A DNA stretch of 64,000 nucleotides from Aricia agestis (GCF_905147365.1 NC_056427.1:6825001-6889000); one strand, 5' to 3'. Shown: positions 1 through 11,538, numbered from the stretch's first letter. The notes: generated by a model from the letters alone, not told the origin. Made by a program: numbers and translations.

Positions 1-169
1 CCGATGGCTATTGGATTGAAATTTTCACGACAAATGTTGTATAGATAGTTTTTCTAACCTTAAAATCATATGCCTGGAACTATAATATGATGCAGGCTGG
101 AAAAAATTCAGAACACTGAACATTAAACTATGTGCTATTATAAATTATAATAGACCAGGGGGTGAGCTA

Positions 170-332
170 AAATCTTTTCGTTTTCGCTTCGTTATAAAAT
201 CGCCGAAGAAAGTGTATGGAATTGACGTAATCGTTCGTCAATATGACGTTGACGTTCGACTCGTCTTATGTCAATTCCATACATTTTGATCGGCGATTCT
301 ATAACGAAGCGAAATCGAAAAAGTTTCGGCTA
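170..332. repeat. Long hairpin (foldback) repeat
   Basis: Two arms of about 50 nt face each other. The left arm contains TTCGTTATAAAATCGCCG and GTGTATGGAATTGAC; the right arm contains GTCAATTCCATAC and CGGCGATTCTATAACGAA. The loop is short and contains several GACGTT/CGTTC runs. This is the architecture of a non-autonomous DNA transposon. I see no coding potential. Confidence 0.6.
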
Positions 333-343
333 AATACCCTGAG

Positions 344-560
344 GGCCTAGACAAGCGGCAAGCGATTATCGTCAACGCCAACGCTACAAAATGTATGGGA
401 TTTAAGCCACTCTGACATTGGCAACTCACCGAGGCGGCCATTTTTAAAAGAAGAAGAAGAAGATTTGACATTAGTATTCGCTAGCGAAGCGATGACTTAT
501 GTCAAATCGCATACATTTTGTTAGCGTTTACGATAATCGCTTGCCACTTGTCTACTAGGG
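344..560. mobile_element. MITE with inverted termini
   Basis: The left end reads CCTAGACAAGCGGCAAGCGA and the right end is its near-exact reverse complement (TCGCTTGCCACTTGTCTA). The arms run on into GATTATCG/CGATAATC. The interior has no reading frame of note. It abuts the preceding hairpin, so the two may be parts of one larger element. Confidence 0.6.
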
Positions 561-589
561 GAAAATCGAACACAAACGACCGCGCATAG

Positions 590-830
590 GGCTGGTTTAC
601 ACAACTAAATTTCAACTTAATTTGAAGTGCCAGCCGAAAATGTGTCAAGTGACAAGCTCCGCCTGCCAACCTTACAGAAAATATTCAAAATTGTAATTTC
701 CTTGTTTAGTACTTAACTAAATTTTAACTTACTACTTGCTACTAAATTTTGTGTTTACATGCTTTAAATAACTTAAAATGTAGTTAAAAATTAGTTAAAT
801 ACTTATCTACTTAATATGTGTAAACCAGCC
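590..830. mobile_element. MITE, terminal repeat GGCTGGTTTACACA
   Basis: The left end GGCTGGTTTACACA is matched by TGTGTAAACCAGCC at the right end. The interior is AT-rich and enriched in TTAACT/AGTTAA words on both strands. No open frame is worth annotating. Confidence 0.6.
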
Positions 831-1099
831 ATTAAAGACATATTAATATTTAATTAATTGTCACTCTTATAAAATACTTTAACAGAAAATGAGTTTGTCG
901 TTATTTAATTTAAAGTTAAGTTATCATTAAATCTCTCTGAATACTGCCATTAAGAACCTGTTTTCAAACCTATAGATATGTATAGTTTTCTAGATTCTGG
1001 CAACGAACTCCCAGTGCCTTGAATGTGAATATGTATACTTATTGTATCTAATAAATGTTGATGTTAATATATTTTTTTATATTGCTCCTGTACTGTAGA

Positions 1100-1371
1100 A
1101 ATATAATATCTATGGATGCTTCACATCACGTCAGTCTGGCCCCGTGCTAAGTACCTGAAGGACTTGTGTTACAGGTACTAGACAACGGAAATATATTTAA
1201 TACTTTTATACTATACATATATTTAAGATTTTTATTATATGATACACAAATTTAATACACATCAATGACCCAGGAACTTTGAAAACTTTTTGTTCCGTTG
1301 GTGGGATTCGAACCCGCGACCTCCGGCTTGAGCTACCAACAGCCCACCAACTGAGCCACAGAGGTCGTCAA
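1100..1371 (-). mobile_element. tRNA-derived SINE, copy 1
   Basis: On the minus strand a tRNA-like head at about 1371-1295 has a box A-like TGGCTCAGTTGG and a box B-like GGGTTCGAATCCC. It is followed by a tail shared with the plus-strand copy at 3333 (CGGAACAAAAAG, then TTCCTGGGTC, then GTACCTGTAACACAAGTCCT). The head is too diverged and carries a long non-tRNA body, so it is a SINE and not a functional tRNA gene. Confidence 0.75.
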
Positions 1372-1976
1372 GTAAGTATATTATGTTGTGTGTACCGCTT
1401 CATTGCGGCGCACATTTTTTAAAACTTTTATTAATGGCGACATACAATTTTCTTACGCCATAGAAGATGTATATTATGTCTCGCCATAGATGTTGCAAAC
1501 CTTTTGTAGGTTTCAAAATTAGATAAATGACAGCCCCTACTTTTTTCAATTCACAGAATATTCAGAAACGAAGCCTATAATAGGCTTGTTTTACGTGGAA
1601 AATTAAGATGGTTTTGTTCAGAGTAGAACCTTCTAAAGTGTAATTTGAGGGAGATACAAGCGTTTTCTAAAAGGCACGGCTCTCGTGTCATACGCCACAC
1701 GTTAAAAAAAAAAAATGACACGGCTGCCGTGTCATCCGCACTGAATCTGTTAAGTACAATCAGATTAGTTGATTCCTAGGCAGATAGAGGACCTACGTAA
1801 TTTGCTTACTTATAAAAATATTTACATAAACTAAAAGGAAGGTCTCCTTGTATGTGTCCAGTGTCTGGGTATATTGGAAAAGTCAGACAAAAACAACGAA
1901 CGTCGCGATGGTATATTTTTATTACTAAAAGAGTTAATTAGTTGTGTTTGGACTGAAAAGGTATAATTAGTTTTGT
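1372..1976. other. Gene-free stretch
   Basis: AT-rich sequence without a supportable exon. Near 1766-1795 a fragment (GATTCCTAGGCAG) resembles the MITE family seen at 37197 and 58190. A poly-A run lies near 1705. Otherwise I see nothing. Confidence 0.5.
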
Positions 1977-2392
1977 CATAGGGCCAATCCACACGTACCA
2001 CAACCACACGACAACTACACCACGTGGTCGGGCGTATATTTCGTATTGTAAATGAACTGGACCATTCACACGTACCACATTTTGCAGTCGTTGTCGACCA
2101 CTTGTCAGATAACTTGTCAGACGCAACCACGGCCACATCGTAACCACATCGCAACCACGTCGCATGCACATCGCAACGACAACGTTGCGTCGATGCAACG
2201 ACAGTGCGCGCACACCGCCCGCGCTCTTCCCCCCCTCCGTTTCATTGACTTTCGTACGTAACCACATCGCAACCACTGGCGACGCAACTACAAAAAGCTG
2301 CAGCGACACCATTCACACGTAACCACAGCTCGACGACATTTTGTCGTTGCGATGTCGTGTGGTTGTGGTACGTGTGGGTTGGCCCTATGTCA
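1977..2392. mobile_element. MITE built from self-similar CAACCAC/GTTGCG repeats
   Basis: Ends are perfect long inverted repeats: CATAGGGCCAATCCACACGT on the left and ACGTGTGGGTTGGCCCTATG on the right. They continue into ACCACAACCACACGAC and its complement. The interior holds degenerate, directly and inversely repeated CGCAACCAC / GTTGCGATG units and is much more GC-rich than its flanks. Open frames in it are by-products of the repeats. It contains no transposase, so it would be non-autonomous. Confidence 0.75.
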
Positions 2393-2439
2393 TACGCTGC
2401 CTGTAGGGGAGGTGTATGTTCATTTTTTAACATTCAACG

Positions 2440-2720
2440 ATTACTCCGCCGTTTGTGAACGATTTTCAAATTTTTGTTTTGGTGTATAGGGTATCACCCC
2501 AATTTGGAACTATATTCACAAAAGTGGTGACCTGATGAAGGGATCCATAATCGAGGGAACTCCTCATTTATATGGAAACATGTGGTGATTTCGGTTTCGT
2601 GAGCAGTATTCTAAGCATATGCTACCAACAAGTAAGATTTTGTACCAAGTCATACCATGGTTCGGAAGGTGCTGAGAGAACTCCTGATTCTTTATAGATA
2701 CAAGTTTGGAAGTTTCGACG
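2440..2720. repeat. Interspersed repeat related to 16380-17130
   Basis: Several phrases (TGAACGATTTTCAAATTT, TCACAAAAGTGGTGA, GAGGGAACTCCT, GCTACCAACAAGTAAGATTT) occur in reverse orientation in the repeat near 16800-17125. It is an old copy of a family that ends elsewhere in TTTTTGGAAGTCGGT. Confidence 0.5.
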
Positions 2721-3145
2721 TTGTTTTAAGAACGGAAAGCATAATGCTACTATGCAAATTATATGTCATCTAGTTAATAATATTACTAAAGATACCGACT
2801 CAAGTCTAGCGTCAATCTTTAGCGACTGGACCAAGTGTTACCTACCTTAAAAGATATTTTATCCGATTTTTAAATTATCGTTACTGATTCTCTTATCCGG
2901 CTCGAAGGACCAAAGTCAAGGTTTTTATTTTCAAAATATTTTAAAGAAATATAATGTTATTTACTATGCGCATATAATAATTTGTTAGTAAGTAAGTACT
3001 AAATATCAACAATATTATGTAAAATTCAAAGTATAAAATTGATCATGCTATGAAATTATAACAGTTATTGTATTATTAAATAGGACATGTTCTATATTTA
3101 ATTGTTGTGTTGACAAGAAAATACTTAACTGTAACAAATGTAGAG

Positions 3146-3153
3146 TATATAAA
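3146..3153 (+). promoter_or_regulatory. TATA box of secreted-protein gene 1
   Basis: TATATAAA lies 35 nt before the ATG at 3188, which predicts a very short 5' leader. An insect initiator-like TCAGT at 3158 is too close to serve with this TATA box. Promoter assignment is inference from position alone. Confidence 0.45.
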
Positions 3154-3187
3154 TGGGTCAGTTTATTAATCGAATGCTGTAGATAAA

Positions 3188-6100
3188 ATGGAGTCGCTGC
3201 GAGCTGTCATTTTCATGTCCGCCATCTTGAATTTGGTGAGTTTTTTTTTTATTTGCTTGTGCAGCAATTTTTTTTTTGTTATTGTGCACCAAATTAAAAC
3301 TTTTTCAGTATTTTGCTTAAATATAATAATAACTTTGACGACCTCGGTGGCTCAGTGGTGAGCGCGTTGGTAGCTCGAGTCGGGGGTCGCGGGTTCGAAT
3401 CCCGCCGACGGAACAAAAAGTTTTCAATGTTCCTGGGTCTGGATGTGTATTAAATATGTGTATGATATAATAAAAATCTTAAATATATGTACTTATAGTA
3501 TAAAAGTATTAAATATATTTCCGTTGTCTGGTACCTGTAACACAAGTCCTTTAGATACTTAGCACGGGGCCAGACTGACGTGGTGTGAAGCGTCCATAAA
3601 AAATATTATTATTATTATATATTATTATTTTGATGAAACTTGCACTATTCCCTGAGTTGAACAATGCCTAGTACAACAAAAAAAGAATTACTGAAATCAG
3701 AATTCCAGAGATATCCGAACACAAACATAAAAACATACATACATGCATACACTTTTGAAATTTGGCACATTTGTTCAGACGCTAATATAGAGAAACATAA
3801 TATACGAAAATTGGGCAGTTCTGGAAATATTACATACATACGCGTCGAATTGATAACCTCCTTTTGTTGAAGTCGGTTAATTAAATTTCATTGGAAGCAG
3901 TGGTGGATTTACAAATATGCCGCCTGTAGGCTTTTCCGCCCCTATAACTGACCTTTGAAATTCAATACGTTAGTTTAGTTCACAATCATATCCCACCAAA
4001 ACCATTTTTTGAACTTTTTTGCTGAGACGACCACACAAGGTGTCACCCTGTACGGTAGCGAAACGGCGGGCGAAGCCATACATATTTCCTGGTATGTAGA
4101 ATTTGCTTAAGTTAGGGTTAGAGTTAGGCCGTGTAGATTCAGAAGCTTGGCTCTACCTGAGACCTCATATTTTCAGACCTTTTTCACAGGGTAAACCGTA
4201 AACCATAAGTGGTCGTCTCGGCAACATTTTACAAGAAATGTTTTGGTGGGATTTTTTATTTCTGTAAGATAAAAAATGGAGCAAAATTTGCCGCCCCTCT
4301 AAACCTGCCGCCCTAGGCTCCAGCCTACTTAGCCTATTGGTAAATCCGCCACTGATTGGAAGTCATAATTGAAGACATGAGTGGACAAACATTTAAGGCC
4401 TGAGTGGAATTTTATAACATAAACACAGTTACTCGTTTTTCACTTACTCTTTGAACAAACATGTAATTTTCTATCGTCATCCTCTGGCTATAAAGTCCAC
4501 ATTTTTATTTGAAATCATTTTCTCGATCCTAAAGCCTCCATTTATTAAAATAGATAGTTTATATAAGCAAACCTTCAAAAAGAGAGCACTGCAACGCACC
4601 TGCAGCTCTTCTCATGTTGTGAGTGTTGTGAAAGCAACTACCGTCGCCCATGGGGGCGACGGTAGTTGTTTTCCATCAGGTAACCCATTTGCTCGTTTGC
4701 CCCCTTATTTCATAAAAAAAAAGTTTAAAATTGTTACTTACCCACTTTATCCACTGGTGTGTTCAATTACTATCGTAGCTTAAAAATATATTTTTTAAGA
4801 TTTAATTAGCTGCTACATCTGGTCCCAATAATATTTTTTATCATACATATTTCTTTTAGGTTAACGCTCAAGCAAGTTATGGCTATCAACCGATTGCATA
4901 CAGACCTAGCCCTCTTGACAGTAATAATAATCTAAATGTCCTAAAGGAATTTAATAATACATTTTGGGACGATCGCAAAGGTTTAAGTTACAGATTTAAC
5001 CCAGAAGTAGAAATTGATCTAGCACCAGTGATCAACTATGAAAAAGAAAGAAACAGAATACAAAAACCAGTTCTTATAAATCAAAAAATTTGGAACGATC
5101 AAAAAGGTTTAAGTTACAGATTTAACCCAGAAGTAGAAATTGATCTAGGACCAGTGATCAACTATGAAAAAGAAAGAAACAGAATACAAAAACCAGTCTT
5201 TATAAATCCAATCAATTTAGACGATACCTTAGGAAGGTATGACCTGAAAAGTATTGGCGCAGGTGATGCTTTAAAATATATTGGTATACCACAGCTAAAC
5301 ATACAACAAGCAAGTATAAAACATGTAGCAATACCCAAAAAACTTGGAGCACTGCTTCAAAGTCGAAAAAGAATCAACAATTTTAATGGCGTTGGAAATA
5401 ATTTAGCAATGCTACCTAAAGAAGTAAACAGTCACAATCATATTTCTAGAACTTCATTCCAAATACGACACAGCAAACAAACTAATTCAGTATCAGGCAA
5501 AGTTGGATCAACTCATATTTCCAATCCACTGTCTTTATTGCCACGAGAGGAAAAGTTTGAGGAAATAGAGAATACTAACAAAGCATCTGACCTTATAAAA
5601 CAACCTATAGATGCAAATGCAATTATCGAACCACCAAAACCAATTTTGAGATTCATGGACGTTCCTAGTATATACGGTATTTCACTTAAAGCTGATGAAC
5701 AACCAAAAACCTTTCTTTCTTATCGTCGACTTAATGCACCTCTTGAGAATGATTCTCAAGTAAAGGGTTTAAGCGCAGGGTTGGAACTCGGAACTATAGC
5801 AGACGTCCAAAATCAACAAAAATCAAAACCAAACGATGCTAACCAAGATTCAACAAACATAAAAGAAGACCTCCTAACAGATTTTATCATCAATAATTTT
5901 CTATCGAAGGACATGGCAAAATTGATTTCCTCCGCAAAAACGGACGAAGAAAAGAAAAAAGTGATCATGGGAATAAAAAACTACAAAATGATGACCCACG
6001 CATTAATCGACTTTATACGCTACTCCGATCCTTTAACTGGTCATATCAATAGTTTGAAGTTGATCTCTGAAAATAAACTACCAGGATCAGGCTTTACTAC

Positions 6101-7062
6101 TTCTACTTTGGAAGAAGTTTTCGAAGATGAATCCAAAGCAGCTAGAAGAAATACAGAGCCCGGTCAAGAAGAACCTGAAAAAGTCGTGGTAAGTTTTAAT
6201 AACGTAGAAGGGGTAGTAAAACCTTTAATATTTAGAATATGAAATAAGAGTCAAATTACTGGCTTTGATGTGATATTATAAAAAAAAACATTTGCAAGAT
6301 TATGCCCACAAACTGAAATTAGTTTTACGTATATTATCGCATTCAAATCCATTAAAATGTTACTTTCCTACCTATTTCAATCGCCTCAGCCTTGGTCTAT
6401 TTTACCTTCAAGCTTAATAAAATAGACGAACAGACACTATTCGATTCATTCGTAAGGGATCTGCAGACATATAGGAAACAAGCAATGTAACTTACATTTA
6501 TCCTTTTTAGAAAGTTCAAGATATCAACCACAACGCTGGTTTTCATGTAATTCATGATCATAGAAAACATGGCCCAGACAGTTTAAAACCAGAGAAAGAT
6601 GAAAATATCAAACGAACTTCTAAAGACCAACCAGTTGAAAATATTGGGCAAGTTGTAGAAACACCTTTCGGTTCTGAAAAAATTGACGATCGAAAAGAAC
6701 TAAATAATACAAGCAGCGAATCTTTGGAGAAACCACAGGACAGCGTAGATATTGAACCTAAACCTAAAGAAGCCTTCGGTCCTTTACCTCCGAGGAAAAC
6801 TAAGAAGACCAAGACCCTCCAAAAAAAAGAATTGGAAACGTTTATGAAAAGTCTACAGGTACGCAAGAAAATTGATGATGCGTTCTGCGAGAAGCTCAAA
6901 ACGAACGAAGCTATAAACGTAATGGAAAGTATAATAAGGGATTTCATCGAAGACCTATCGTATAGATTTGATAAGGACGTGATTATGAATACTGCTGAAT
7001 TCTCGGTGAATAGAAATCTTCACTACCAGAGAGATTCGGAACAAGATTGCTTCTACTACTGA
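3188..7062 (+). CDS. Unrecognised secreted protein 1 (642 aa, 3 exons)
   Basis: Exons: 3188-3235, 4860-6188 and 6511-7062. All introns are phase 0 with GT..AG ends (TTG|gtgag, GTG|gtaagt; ttttag, tttttag). Residues 1-20 form a signal peptide (MESLRAVIFMSAILNLVNAQ, cleavage likely after NAQ), so the product should be secreted. The mature protein is hydrophilic, rich in Asn/Lys/Glu and Cys-poor. It contains an almost identical 42-residue tandem repeat (KGLSYRFNPEVEIDL, then PVINYEKERNRIQKP; DNA 4972-5097 and 5098-5223). The end is a lysine- and acid-rich region finishing DCFYY. AATAAA lies at 7090. I recognise no domain and assign no function. A similar gene follows at 7736. Intron 1 carries a hAT-type MITE and a LINE tail. 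Confidence 0.8.
3333..3610 (+). mobile_element. tRNA-derived SINE, copy 2 (intron of gene 1)
   Basis: The head at 3339-3413 contains CTCGGTGGCTCAGTGGTGAG (box A region) and GGGTTCGAATCCCGCC (box B). It then has CGGAACAAAAAG, TTCCTGGGTCTGG and a tail with TACCTGTAACACAAGTCCTT, ending in ATT repeats. It is the same family as copy 1, in opposite orientation, and lies inside intron 1. Confidence 0.8.
3898..4354. mobile_element. hAT-type MITE with 8-bp target duplication
   Basis: The termini are CAGTGGTGGATTTAC and its complement at the right end (TAAATCCGCCACTG). Both sides are flanked by ATTGGAAG (3890-3897 and 4355-4362), an 8-bp target duplication typical of hAT elements. No transposase is encoded, so it is non-autonomous. 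It sits in intron 1 of gene 1. Confidence 0.8.
4565..4740 (+). mobile_element. 3' end of a non-LTR retrotransposon
   Basis: It begins with a short frame reading QTFKKRA, the end of a reverse transcriptase ORF also seen at 25455-25960. It continues with the shared tail (TGCAGCTCTTCT, GCCCATGG, CCATCAGGTAACCC, TTTGCCCCCTTATTTCAT) and ends in poly-A. A short inverted duplication of CGACGGTAGTTG lies inside. Confidence 0.65.
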
Positions 7063-7089
7063 TCTAAATCTAAAAGATCTGGCTTTTGA

Positions 7090-7095
7090 AATAAA
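7090..7095 (+). terminator. Polyadenylation signal of gene 1
   Basis: AATAAA lies 28 nt after the stop codon, with a T-rich stretch (ATTTTTTCATT) downstream. Confidence 0.6.
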
Positions 7096-7735
7096 TTTTT
7101 ATGTCACTAAATTTTTTCATTATTCCTCATTTTAAAATTATAATCATTCCTCGTCATCAAATGATTCTAGAATGGCTATCTTTCCCTCAATTGCTCATTA
7201 TTAAATTATCATCATCATCATTATCTTCGTCGTCAAATGATTCTGGAATCTGAAACAGCTGGACTAATAATTATTACTGGACTCTTACTTAGTTATCGCG
7301 ATAGCTAAGAAGTAAAAGTCCCGTAATTACGATATATTGTTATAATGAGTTACTTTCTTTTCTTCCGGCATCTTTTTTTATTGTTTATGACATATATTAT
7401 TATTATAAACTAAAACCTTAATAAAAAAAAATTAAAAAAAAAAAACTTTATATTCTTTGCAACACCCTAAATTCGAATTTGAAATTACTTTTAAATCTTT
7501 AGTTGTTTTAAAAAGTTCTAACTTGTAATCATTTAAATTACTTATTGAAAGTAACAACAATTCGACTGTAACTGCAACTAAACGATACACGGATCTAATC
7601 TAAGAAATATTATTAATTACATTACGATTACAATGTAACCTAATTTTACACTTTAAACTAAACACGATCATTCCGAACTATAATTATAAGCACAAATTGA
7701 AATTATCGTTAGTATTTTGACGAAAATCGTGGACG

Positions 7736-10700
7736 ATGGTTGTGTTTTTTATATTTGGTATATTTCTGGCAAGCGCAAAGGCCTTTGACAATTTGGTAAG
7801 TTTACTTGGATTGAAAAGCAGTGGCACTTTAAATGCCGCACTCAGAAACCATTATATTAATTACTTTAAAGTTGTATTGCACTAGAGGCGTGGTTAAAGT
7901 TAAAGTTATGGTCAGTTATGGTTATAGTTAAGGCTAATTTAACTTTAACCTTAACTTTGACCACAGAATTTGACAGAAGCTGGTCCGACTAGGCTTTATA
8001 AGAACGTGGGCAGGGGCGCTGCTGGTAAAGGAGAACTGTCAAAAATGGCGTTTTATATAATGACAGCGTTAGTTTCTTTTTTTGCCACGTGCATTTAAAG
8101 CCTTGTCGAGCTCTATGGTTATGGTTAAATATGGCGTCTTGATGGCGATTTTAACTTTAACCAAAGATTTGACATTTTGCACTGTAGTTAAAGTGAACAC
8201 AGGCATGGATCCGCGTACAGTCTATCTCATAACGAAGGACCAAAGGATGTTTCCTCATCTCAAAAATATTCTGATGCTACCAACTTTATGGCAGGACATT
8301 CCGTAACAATCTATCCATTTAATAGCTATGTGCCTCAAAATCAGTGCACCAGTTTAAGATCTTACCTGTCATGAGAATGAAAAAATTGACTATGCAAATA
8401 GCAAAGAAAGGCTTTAATGACGCCAAAAAGTCTTTTATTGCTTTAATCAATTCCAATCATCCGATAAGAACCCCATTTGCTAGGCATGAAATATAATTGC
8501 AAAACAAGCGAATATTAAAATGTTAATCGTAATGCGAAAAATTACTTTTCATTATAATCAATTTTCTTCATTATTCAATTATTTCTATTTAAATCATCAT
8601 TGTTTTTATTAAAAAAGTATTTATATTTACAATTAGATGACGCCCGCAACCATAAAATTCGTTTATTGGGTTGGAAATCATAGATTTTTCCGAGATGAAG
8701 AGTATCCTATGTCCATACCCAGCAAGTATATCCATACCCAGAAAAATCGGTTCAGCGGTTTGGGCGTGAAGGGATAACAGACAGACACACTCACATTTAT
8801 ATATATTTTTTTATGAAATAAGGGGGCAAACGAGCAAACGGGTCACCTGATGGAAAGCAACTTCCGTCGCCCATGGACACTCGCAGCATCAGAGCTGCAG
8901 GTGCGTTGCCGGCCTTTTAAGAGGGAATAGGGTAATAGGGGAGGGTAGGGAAGGGAATAGGGTATTGGGCCTCCGGTAAACTCACTCACTCGGCGAAACA
9001 CAGCGCAAGCGCTGTTTCACGCCGGTTTTCTGTGAGAACGTGGTATTTCTCCGGTCGAGCCGGCCCATTCGTGCCGAAGCATGGCTCTCCCACGTATATT
9101 GTAGGATAATATCTAAAATAGATAATTATTTCCAGGAACTATCGCCAGCAGTGATAGATTCAAACATAAAATATGTCGAAATTCCACCGTTGCCGTTGCC
9201 AGCAGAGGTAAAGCTAAATGAATAATAATAATAACCCGGCCACCGAACATGCCGATCCACGATTGACCTATTGCTACTAGTCTCATTAAAGTACCTCTAG
9301 CGCTCCTATTGCATATCTGTGGAAACCAGATAGAAAACCGTGCGCGCAAGAAAGAGATAAGGAGTGGTATATCAAAGATCGAATTCCTTAGTGTACTGAC
9401 CGAGTAATTTTACTTGCAAACAAATTTGATGACGTCCGCCACTCCTTTGCGCCAAAATTCGTTAATTGGGCGGAAACCGTACAATTTTGCGAGATAAAAA
9501 GTATCCTAAGTCCTCTCCCGGGACTCAAAGTATCACCATAACAAAATGCAGCAAAATCGGTTCAGCGGTTCGGGCGTGAATAGGTTACAGACTGACAAAC
9601 AGACACACATACGTATTTAAAATATTTGTATGGATAAGTATAGTTAAATAAATATTTTCCAGGAAAAAGTACCAAATGCACACGATCAAAATTGTCCACA
9701 GAATGAACTACTGGTTCAAATACTAAACATCCTAACAGACCAGAAATCCATAAATTATCTTGATGGACCAACAAAAACGTATGTATTAAGCCTTCTTAAG
9801 GATGTCTTGCAAAATTCTCCTCAACACGAAAAGATCTCAAATGATATTTTAAGAAGCAATTCAGCCAATAATGTACTGAGAGCTCTGGCAAACGCAGATA
9901 ATAATAAAATTAAAATAACAGTACAATACGAATTACCCGCATCGAATAACTGTGAGAAATCATTAGAGAATTTGTATAAAATAATTAATGTCCTAAACGA
10001 AGCTAAAACGCCAGTAGTATCGAAATTCGAGGTGAGAACTGAGATCCCAGAAGTAGATAGTCTACTAGTTTCTAGGCCAGAACTCTATACAATACCAAAT
10101 CATGATCAAAACATTCAGGATAAACACAACAAAGAAGCATTGAAAGCTCTATTTGAAAATCCGAACACTAATGTTAAAGATTTACTCGAAAATTACAGAC
10201 CCCGCGTCTCAGCTCCGGTGCAACATGATGTATTAATAGATGAAAGCTTCGCTATCCCACAAAAGCCGAGTAATAATTTGGTACAGATTAAATATTACTA
10301 CAACAGAGCGCCAGAATATCGACCGAACGATTTCCAAATTCAAAATCCAGTGGTGGTACCAAAGGCTGATAATAATGTTGAACCAGTCGAAGAAAAGGTT
10401 CTCTGGAAGAACCCGTATCAACCCTTAGGATCGGCTGTGTATAATATCGATCAGGCTCCACACGGTAATCCTAATGATGTGTATAATAATTTATTAAGAG
10501 ATTTAATAGCTATTGCACAAAAACCACAACACAAAACTAAAGAAGACAAAGTGAAAGACGTCTTACCAAAATCTAGGATAGTTCAGGATCCTTACATATA
10601 TTCTAATGCAAACGGACAATACCTAAGTCCTATTGATAATCAAAATCCTATCAATAATTACGACAAAGTAGTACCTGTACCAACTGGATATGACAATATT

Positions 10701-11255
10701 TACGAACCATATGCACAAAAAGGTGAAGGACAATCTATAGTAGATCCATATTCAGGAAAATTGCAAAACCAGCCTGGCGTAAATGTCGTTAATGTGAAAC
10801 AAATAGCGGATCATGATAAAATTGTAGAAATAACTTATGTGCTACAACAACCGAAAAAAGTTCATTACGAACCAGTATATTTGATCAAATATCGTCTACC
10901 ATTGAAAGTGTTTGAAGAGCACGTATACAAATTATTATTATCGAAACCCTTTCTCAAACAGGACCCGAATAAACTATACCAAGAATTACTCGCTTCTCTC
11001 AAGTTAGATAATCGATTCACACAAGTCACAGAATTGAGGAGTAAAGAAATTAACAACATGAACAATGAAACGGAAAATGACAATCATGTATTAACATCCA
11101 AGGTGAAAGAAATAGAAGACGAATTGAAAATTATCAAGGAACTCAATGCAAATGTGTCATCATCTGATCTTCTGTCAATTAACAATGGGACAGTTGAAAA
11201 TGAGTTGAAAAGGTTGAAGCGACATCCAGTGCTATTGAACGAAAATATAATATAA
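7736..11255 (+). CDS. Unrecognised secreted protein 2 (574 aa, 3 exons)
   Basis: Exons: 7736-7795, 9136-9207 and 9663-11255, all joined in phase 0 with clean GT..AG ends. Residues 1-16 (MVVFFIFGIFLASAKA) are a signal peptide. Exon 2 encodes a short Pro/Leu segment (EIPPLPLPAE). The large exon has repeated hydrophilic stretches with Pro-Asn-Asp (YRPNDFQIQNP, QNPINNYDK) and possible N-glycosylation sites (NETE, NVSS, NNGT). A Lys/Glu-rich, probably coiled-coil segment precedes the basic end RLKRHPVLLNENII. Like gene 1 it is phase-0 and has a minute first exon ending AATTTG|gt, so a tandem, diverged pair is plausible. AATAAA occurs at 11346 and 11358. I recognise no family and assign no function. 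Confidence 0.78.
7880..8270. mobile_element. MITEs rich in TTAACTTTAACC
   Basis: Inverted words (GTTAAAGTTAAAG, TTAACTTTAACC) mark at least two related foldback elements in intron 1 of gene 2. The stretch 8050-8200 recurs in reverse at 63840-64000 (GCCACGTGCATTTAAAGCC, CTATGGTTATGGTTAAATA). A related element lies at 35480-35620. Confidence 0.6.
8270..8813. repeat. Gene-free intron sequence with an interspersed repeat
   Basis: From about 8640 to 8810 the sequence belongs to a family with GACGCCCGCAAC, TTCGTTTATTGGG, TCGGTTCAGCGGTTTGGGCG and CAGACAGACAC. Other copies lie at 9420, 21400, 34735, 40185, 56855 and 57400. The rest of the interval is AT-rich with nothing to annotate. Confidence 0.5.
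8814..9105 (-). mobile_element. Short non-autonomous retroelement with LINE-like 3' tail
   Basis: On the minus strand it starts CGTGGGAGAGCCATGCTTCG and passes through GAGCCGGCTCGACCGGAG and CAGCGCTTGCGCTG. A polypyrimidine run of CCCTA/CCCTT follows. It ends with the tail CATGGGCGACGG, CCATCAGGTGACCCG, TTTGCCCCCTTATTTCAT plus poly-A. Other copies are at 11868, 20945, 34012, 40690 and 61925. The tail is shared with the LINE at 25455. Confidence 0.75.
9420..9650. repeat. Interspersed repeat of the GCGGGCGTCAT family
   Basis: It carries GATGACGTCCGCCACTCC, GCGCCAAAATTCGTTAAT, CCCGGGACTCAAAG, AAAATCGGTTCAGCGGTTCG and ACAAACAGACACAC. It lies in intron 2 of gene 2 and ends about 10 nt before the acceptor of exon 3. 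Confidence 0.6.
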
Positions 11256-11538
11256 AATATAATAAAACAACATAAAAAGCCTATAAGATTATGATAGACG
11301 TCAGCAAAGTATTTCTACAATAATGTTCCCACAAAAACTTTCTCAAATAAAAAGCTTAATAAATTGTCTTATTTTATTTACTACTAAATGACCCGATCGC
11401 CGGTTACCACCCGACACCACGCTCTATAACACAGCAATGACGTCGATATCTTACCCAAAAATATTTGACAGACTTGTCAATACTTTACACGTCTACACAT
11501 GGTCCGTGGATAGTATTGACAGTTCATCCTCTTGCTAC

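Noticed and set aside
3339..3413. tRNA-like sequence with box A and box B
   Set aside because: It is continuous with a SINE body that occurs elsewhere (1100, 30400, 31190), has no clean acceptor stem and is followed by element sequence; SINE head, not a tRNA gene.
5028..6242. Single-exon gene starting at an internal ATG of secreted protein 1
   Set aside because: Frame is open upstream to the acceptor at 4860 and joins in phase to a signal-peptide exon at 3188; the donor at 6188 joins in phase to 6511.
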